A stretch of DNA of 64,000 nt from contig ONPN01000008.1 in the NCBI GenBank assembly GCA_900319695.1, forward strand, positions 1-64,000, given 5' to 3'. The translations under genes were made by a program, and so were the position numbers. A model generated the notes under the pieces. It was given only the letters and a program-made list of their open reading frames with translations. It was not told the origin of the DNA and made no database searches. The DNA comes from an uncultured Eubacteriales bacterium. Its GTDB lineage: Bacteria; Bacillota; Clostridia; Oscillospirales; Oscillospiraceae. Positions within the stretch are counted from its first letter, which is position 1. Each line of letters starts with the position of its first letter. Positions 61,131 to 64,000 of the stretch are shown here, piece by piece.

Positions 61131-62978
61131 TTACTGCTTGTCGGCGTAGGTCCAGATAACGTCGCCGGTCGCGAGACGGATGACGTCCTTCATGTTGGGC
61201 TTGAGCATCTGCGGGGTCGTGTAGTAGTACAGAGGCGCAACGGAACCGGTGGCCATCAGCACCTGCTCGGCCTCGGCGGCGAGCTTGGCGCGCTCGGCGG
61301 GATCGGTCGCGGCCTTGACCTCTTCGACAAGGGCGTCGTAGGCGTCAGCCCAGGTCTGGTCGCCGTTGGGTCCCCAGTAAGCGCCCATGCCGGCGTCCTT
61401 GGTGACCTCGGAATTGCGGGTGTAGTCGCCGATGGGACGGCCCAGACGCGGGTAGTTGTTGCCGGAGGCGGAGATAAAGATCTCAAGGAAGTTGACCACG
61501 TCGTTGAAGTCCGCGATCCAGCCCATGCGCGCGGCTTCCGCGTCGCCGGCCTTCAGCTTGGTCTGCAGGGTGGCCCAGGCCTCCTGGTTGACAAGGCCGG
61601 TGATGCCGAACTTGTTCCAGGTCTCCTGCACATACTGGATGATCAGGGCATTGTTGCCGCTGTTGTTGAAGGCAAACTCAATGGTCGGGAAGTCGGTGAA
61701 CTTGATGTCGCCGCCCTCGATGCTGCCGGTGTGGGGGTAGCCGAGGTCGATGAGGGTCTGGAGAGCCTCAACCTGGTCGACCGTGTAGTCGGCGTTGAGC
61801 TCGGAGGGCTCATTGGTGCCGGTGTACCACACGCCGTAGCCGTCGGCCGCGCGGACGTTGTCGTTCAGACCGTCGGCAAGGCTGTCGGGATAGAAGCCGG
61901 TGGCCGGGTTCTCGCCGCCCTTGGTGACGTAGGTGACGACCTCATAGCGGTTGACGAGCTGGCCGAGCGCGAAGCGGGCCAGGCTCTGCTCCTGGACGGA
62001 GAGCTGCTTGGAGGCGGGGCTCATATCCTTATAGACGTTGAAGAGGATATAGTAGGTGCCCTGCGTCGGCCAGAAGGCGAGCTCGCCGGGATAGGCCTCG
62101 TTCAGTCTGTCAAACTCGGAGGAGGAGATGGACTGAATGTAATCCACGGTGTTGTTCTCGTAGGCTGTCAGGATGGCGGTGTTGTCCTCGGAGAGGTAGA
62201 AGTTCAGACCGTCGAGCTTGACGGCGTCGGCGTTCCAGTAGTAGGGGTTGCGCTCGAAGGTGATGACGTCGTCGACAGCGTACTTGGTCATCTTGAACGC
62301 GCCGAGGCCGATATAGGTGTCAGGGTTCGTCGCCCAGATGCCCTCGTTGTCGGCGAGGTCAACGCGCACAGGGTAGAAGGGAACGAACGCGCAGAGGTCG
62401 AGGAAGTAGGCGCAGGGCTGGGGCAGGTGCACAACGAAGGTACGCGCGGCATCGTCAACGTCAATGTCGAGGCTGCCGTCGTCCTTGCGGGCGATCACGT
62501 CGAACAGGAAGCCGTAGTCGGCGCCGAGCTCGGGAGAAGCGGCGCGCTCCCAGGACGCCTTGATCTGGGTGGCGGTGCAGTCGCTGCCGTCGGACCACTT
62601 CAGGTTCTCACGGAGCTTGAAGCTGTAGGTCAGGCCGTCCTCGGAGATTTCCCAGGACTCGGCGAGCTCAGGGGCCATGACAGCCTCACCGCTCTCGTTG
62701 AGCTGGAAGCCGGCCAGACCGGCGAAGGCGGAGCGGATGATGTTGGAGCCGGTGGAAGCGCTGTTCAGCGCAGGGTCCATGGACAGGGGCGTGCCGCCGC
62801 CGAGGAACATGCTGGCGACCTTGGCGCCGCTTGCGGGCGCTTCGGTCGCGGCAGGCGCTTCGGTCGCGGCGGGGGCTTCCGTCGCGGCGGGAGCGGCGGC
62901 GGGAGCGGCGCTGTTTCCGCAGGCGCACAGGCCGAGTACCATCACGAGCGCAAGAAGGATGGCGATGGTTCTTTTCAT
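61131..62978 (-). CDS. Oligopeptide ABC transporter substrate-binding lipoprotein (SBP family 5)
   Basis: 615 residues. Lipoprotein signal MKRTIAILLALVMVLGLCAC with lipobox around GLCAC, then an Ala/Pro linker with three AATEAP repeats, then the family-5 peptide-binding fold: SMDPALNSASTGSNI, LAESWEISEDGLTYSFKLRENLKWSDG and GWIADFNDVVNFLEIF. ATG 62978 after AAAGGAGG; the frame extends to 63038 without a better start. Downstream of the ATPase gene, so it is the last gene of an opp/dpp-type operon entering from the right. Peptide specificity unknown. Confidence 0.93.
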   Translation of the reverse strand: MKRTIAILLALVMVLGLCACGNSAAPAAAPAATEAPAATEAPAATEAPASGAKVASMFLGGGTPLSMDPALNSASTGSNIIRSAFAGLAGFQLNESGEAVMAPELAESWEISEDGLTYSFKLRENLKWSDGSDCTATQIKASWERAASPELGADYGFLFDVIARKDDGSLDIDVDDAARTFVVHLPQPCAYFLDLCAFVPFYPVRVDLADNEGIWATNPDTYIGLGAFKMTKYAVDDVITFERNPYYWNADAVKLDGLNFYLSEDNTAILTAYENNTVDYIQSISSSEFDRLNEAYPGELAFWPTQGTYYILFNVYKDMSPASKQLSVQEQSLARFALGQLVNRYEVVTYVTKGGENPATGFYPDSLADGLNDNVRAADGYGVWYTGTNEPSELNADYTVDQVEALQTLIDLGYPHTGSIEGGDIKFTDFPTIEFAFNNSGNNALIIQYVQETWNKFGITGLVNQEAWATLQTKLKAGDAEAARMGWIADFNDVVNFLEIFISASGNNYPRLGRPIGDYTRNSEVTKDAGMGAYWGPNGDQTWADAYDALVEEVKAATDPAERAKLAAEAEQVLMATGSVAPLYYYTTPQMLKPNMKDVIRLATGDVIWTYADKQ

Positions 62979-63057
62979 TTGATTTCCTCCTTTAGGAAAG
63001 TAATTAATATTGTTCACGCCTTTCGGCAATAAACACATGGTAAATCAAGGTTTTGCT

Positions 63058-64000
63058 TTAAATATGATGGCAGGCCACGAAATGGCCGGGCGCAGCCTCA
63101 CGCAGAGCGGGGCAGGCATCACTGCACTGAGCGGTCGCCCTCGAGCAGCGGGTGCGGAAGGGGCAGCCGGACGGAACCTTGAGGGGGCTCGGCACGTCGC
63201 CCTCGAGCACGATGCGCCGCTGCTTGCGGCTCTCTCTGGGGTCGGGGATCGGAACCGCGCTCATCAGGGACACCGTGTAGGGGTGCAGGGGGTGCTTTGT
63301 CAGCTCGTTTGACTCCGCAAGCTCCATCATGTGGCCGAGGTACATCACCGCGATGCGGTTGGAGATGTGCTTGACCACGCTGATGTCATGGGCGATGAAG
63401 AGATAGGTCAGGTCGAGCTGGGCCTGCAGATCCTCGAGCATGTTGATGACCTGGGCCTGGATCGACACGTCCAGGGCGGATACCGGCTCGTCGCAGACGA
63501 TGAACTCGGGGTTCGACGCGAGGGCGCGCGCAATGCCGATGCGCTGGCGCTGGCCGCCGGAGAACTCATGGGCGTAGCGCGTGGCGTGCTCCGTGTTCAG
63601 GCCGACGAGCTGCATCAGCTCGCGGATGCGGGCCTCGCGCGCCTTTTTATCGGGGCAGAGGCGGTGTACGTCAATGGGCTCGGCCACGATGTCGGCCACC
63701 GTCATGCGCGGGTTGAGGGACGAGTAGGGGTCCTGGAACACCATCTGGGCGCGGCGGCGGAACTCGCGCAGGCTCTCCTTGCTGTCGATGCGTCTGCCGT
63801 CGAACCACACCTCGCCCGCCGTAGGCTTGTAGAGCTGCAAAAGCGTGCGGCCGACGGTGGTCTTGCCGCAGCCGCTCTCGCCGACAAGGCCGAGCGTCTC
63901 GCCGCGGCGGATGTCGAAGGACACGTCGTCCACGGCTTTGAGCATGGTGGTCTTCAAAAAGCCGGTGGAGACGGGAAAATACTCCTTGAGGTGACGCACC
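63058..64000 (-). CDS. Oligopeptide ABC transporter ATP-binding protein, OppF type (5' end beyond window)
   Basis: At least 313 residues. Cytoplasmic ATPase of the peptide importer. [20 protein letters not shown], Walker [12 protein letters not shown], signature [15 protein letters not shown], Walker [13 protein letters not shown], and the C-terminal oligopeptide/dipeptide region [15 protein letters not shown] with clustered Cys ([11 protein letters not shown]...CSDACP), a possible Fe-S or structural motif typical of OppF/DppF. The start lies past 64000. The binding-protein gene follows about 80 bases downstream. Confidence 0.95.
   Translation of the reverse strand, partial: VRHLKEYFPVSTGFLKTTMLKAVDDVSFDIRRGETLGLVGESGCGKTTVGRTLLQLYKPTAGEVWFDGRRIDSKESLREFRRRAQMVFQDPYSSLNPRMTVADIVAEPIDVHRLCPDKKAREARIRELMQLVGLNTEHATRYAHEFSGGQRQRIGIARALASNPEFIVCDEPVSALDVSIQAQVINMLEDLQAQLDLTYLFIAHDISVVKHISNRIAVMYLGHMMELAESNELTKHPLHPYTVSLMSAVPIPDPRESRKQRRIVLEGDVPSPLKVPSGCPFRTRCSRATAQCSDACPALREAAPGHFVACHHI

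Noticed and set aside
62820..62930. Phase-variable tandem repeat in the oligopeptide-binding protein linker
   Set aside because: The AATEAP units keep the frame (18-base period), so copy changes would alter linker length but not switch the gene.
60999..63032. 677-residue plus-strand open frame antisense to the oligopeptide-binding protein
   Set aside because: Typical shadow frame in GC-rich DNA; no ribosome site, no recognisable motifs, and the minus-strand gene is clear. The same applies to long antisense frames at 594-1736, 1761-4088, 5299-7020, 24962-26521, 29025-30707, 35375-37267, 46626-48080, 48167-49933, 52719-54734 and 59062-60510.

Overview
The window comes from a high-GC, spore-forming, Gram-positive gut-type Clostridium relative, most likely an Oscillospiraceae (Eubacteriales). 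The evidence is a sigE gene with spoIIGA beside it, a PolC-type replicative polymerase, strong AGGAGG ribosome sites, the MEP isoprenoid pathway, a V-type ATPase in place of an F-type operon here, an L-box lysine riboswitch and an L10 leader. Coding DNA is GC-rich. The main exceptions are an AT-rich accessory patch at about 8.3-10.3 kb, the secreted-protein pair at 16.3-18.2 kb and the middle of the giant surface-protein gene.

Layout. 1-6951: a beta-glucoside (probably cellobiose) utilisation locus, with lacI, a sugar-binding protein and two permeases on the minus strand and a divergent cellobiose phosphorylase that carries a frameshifting deletion. 7.0-10.8 kb: a scarred accessory region holding a MITE-like element, a pseudogene, an integrase fragment, a two-gene HTH plus AcrVA2-like operon, tRNA-Ser(UGA) and duplicated tRNA pieces. 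10.8-20.97 kb: an acyltransferase, the racE-ywiB-argS operon, a small unknown gene, greA, two related secreted proteins that converge on an array of perfect hairpins, pncB and galK. 21-26.5 kb: rplJ-rplL with an L10 leader, folC-sigE-spoIIGA and an EamA transporter. 26.6-37.3 kb: pyrH-frr-uppS-(alkD)-dxr-rseP-ispG-polC, the usual Firmicutes cluster without cdsA. 37.3-45.7 kb: an S41 protease, a lipoprotein and a very large surface protein. 45.9-54.9 kb: a nine-gene V-type ATPase operon (G-I-K-E-C-F-A-B-D). 55.2-58.5 kb: a lysine-riboswitch-controlled NhaC-family transporter, a threonine-aldolase-like enzyme and a small coiled-coil protein. 58.6-64 kb: pnp (broken twice in this sequence), rpsO and part of an oligopeptide ABC transporter.

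The most unusual points are: (a) the HTH/AcrVA2-family pair next to a remodelled tRNA-Ser; (b) a run of perfect hairpins of unrelated sequence between two paralogous secreted-protein genes; (c) two families of large palindromic intergenic repeats, some placed inside essential operons (spoIIG, ntp, dxr-rseP); (d) loss of the first codons of ntpA beside a hairpin-bearing insertion; and (e) three out-of-frame internal deletions in conserved genes (cellobiose phosphorylase once, pnp twice), which may be sequence artefacts. Family assignments rest on motif recognition by eye; no database search was run.
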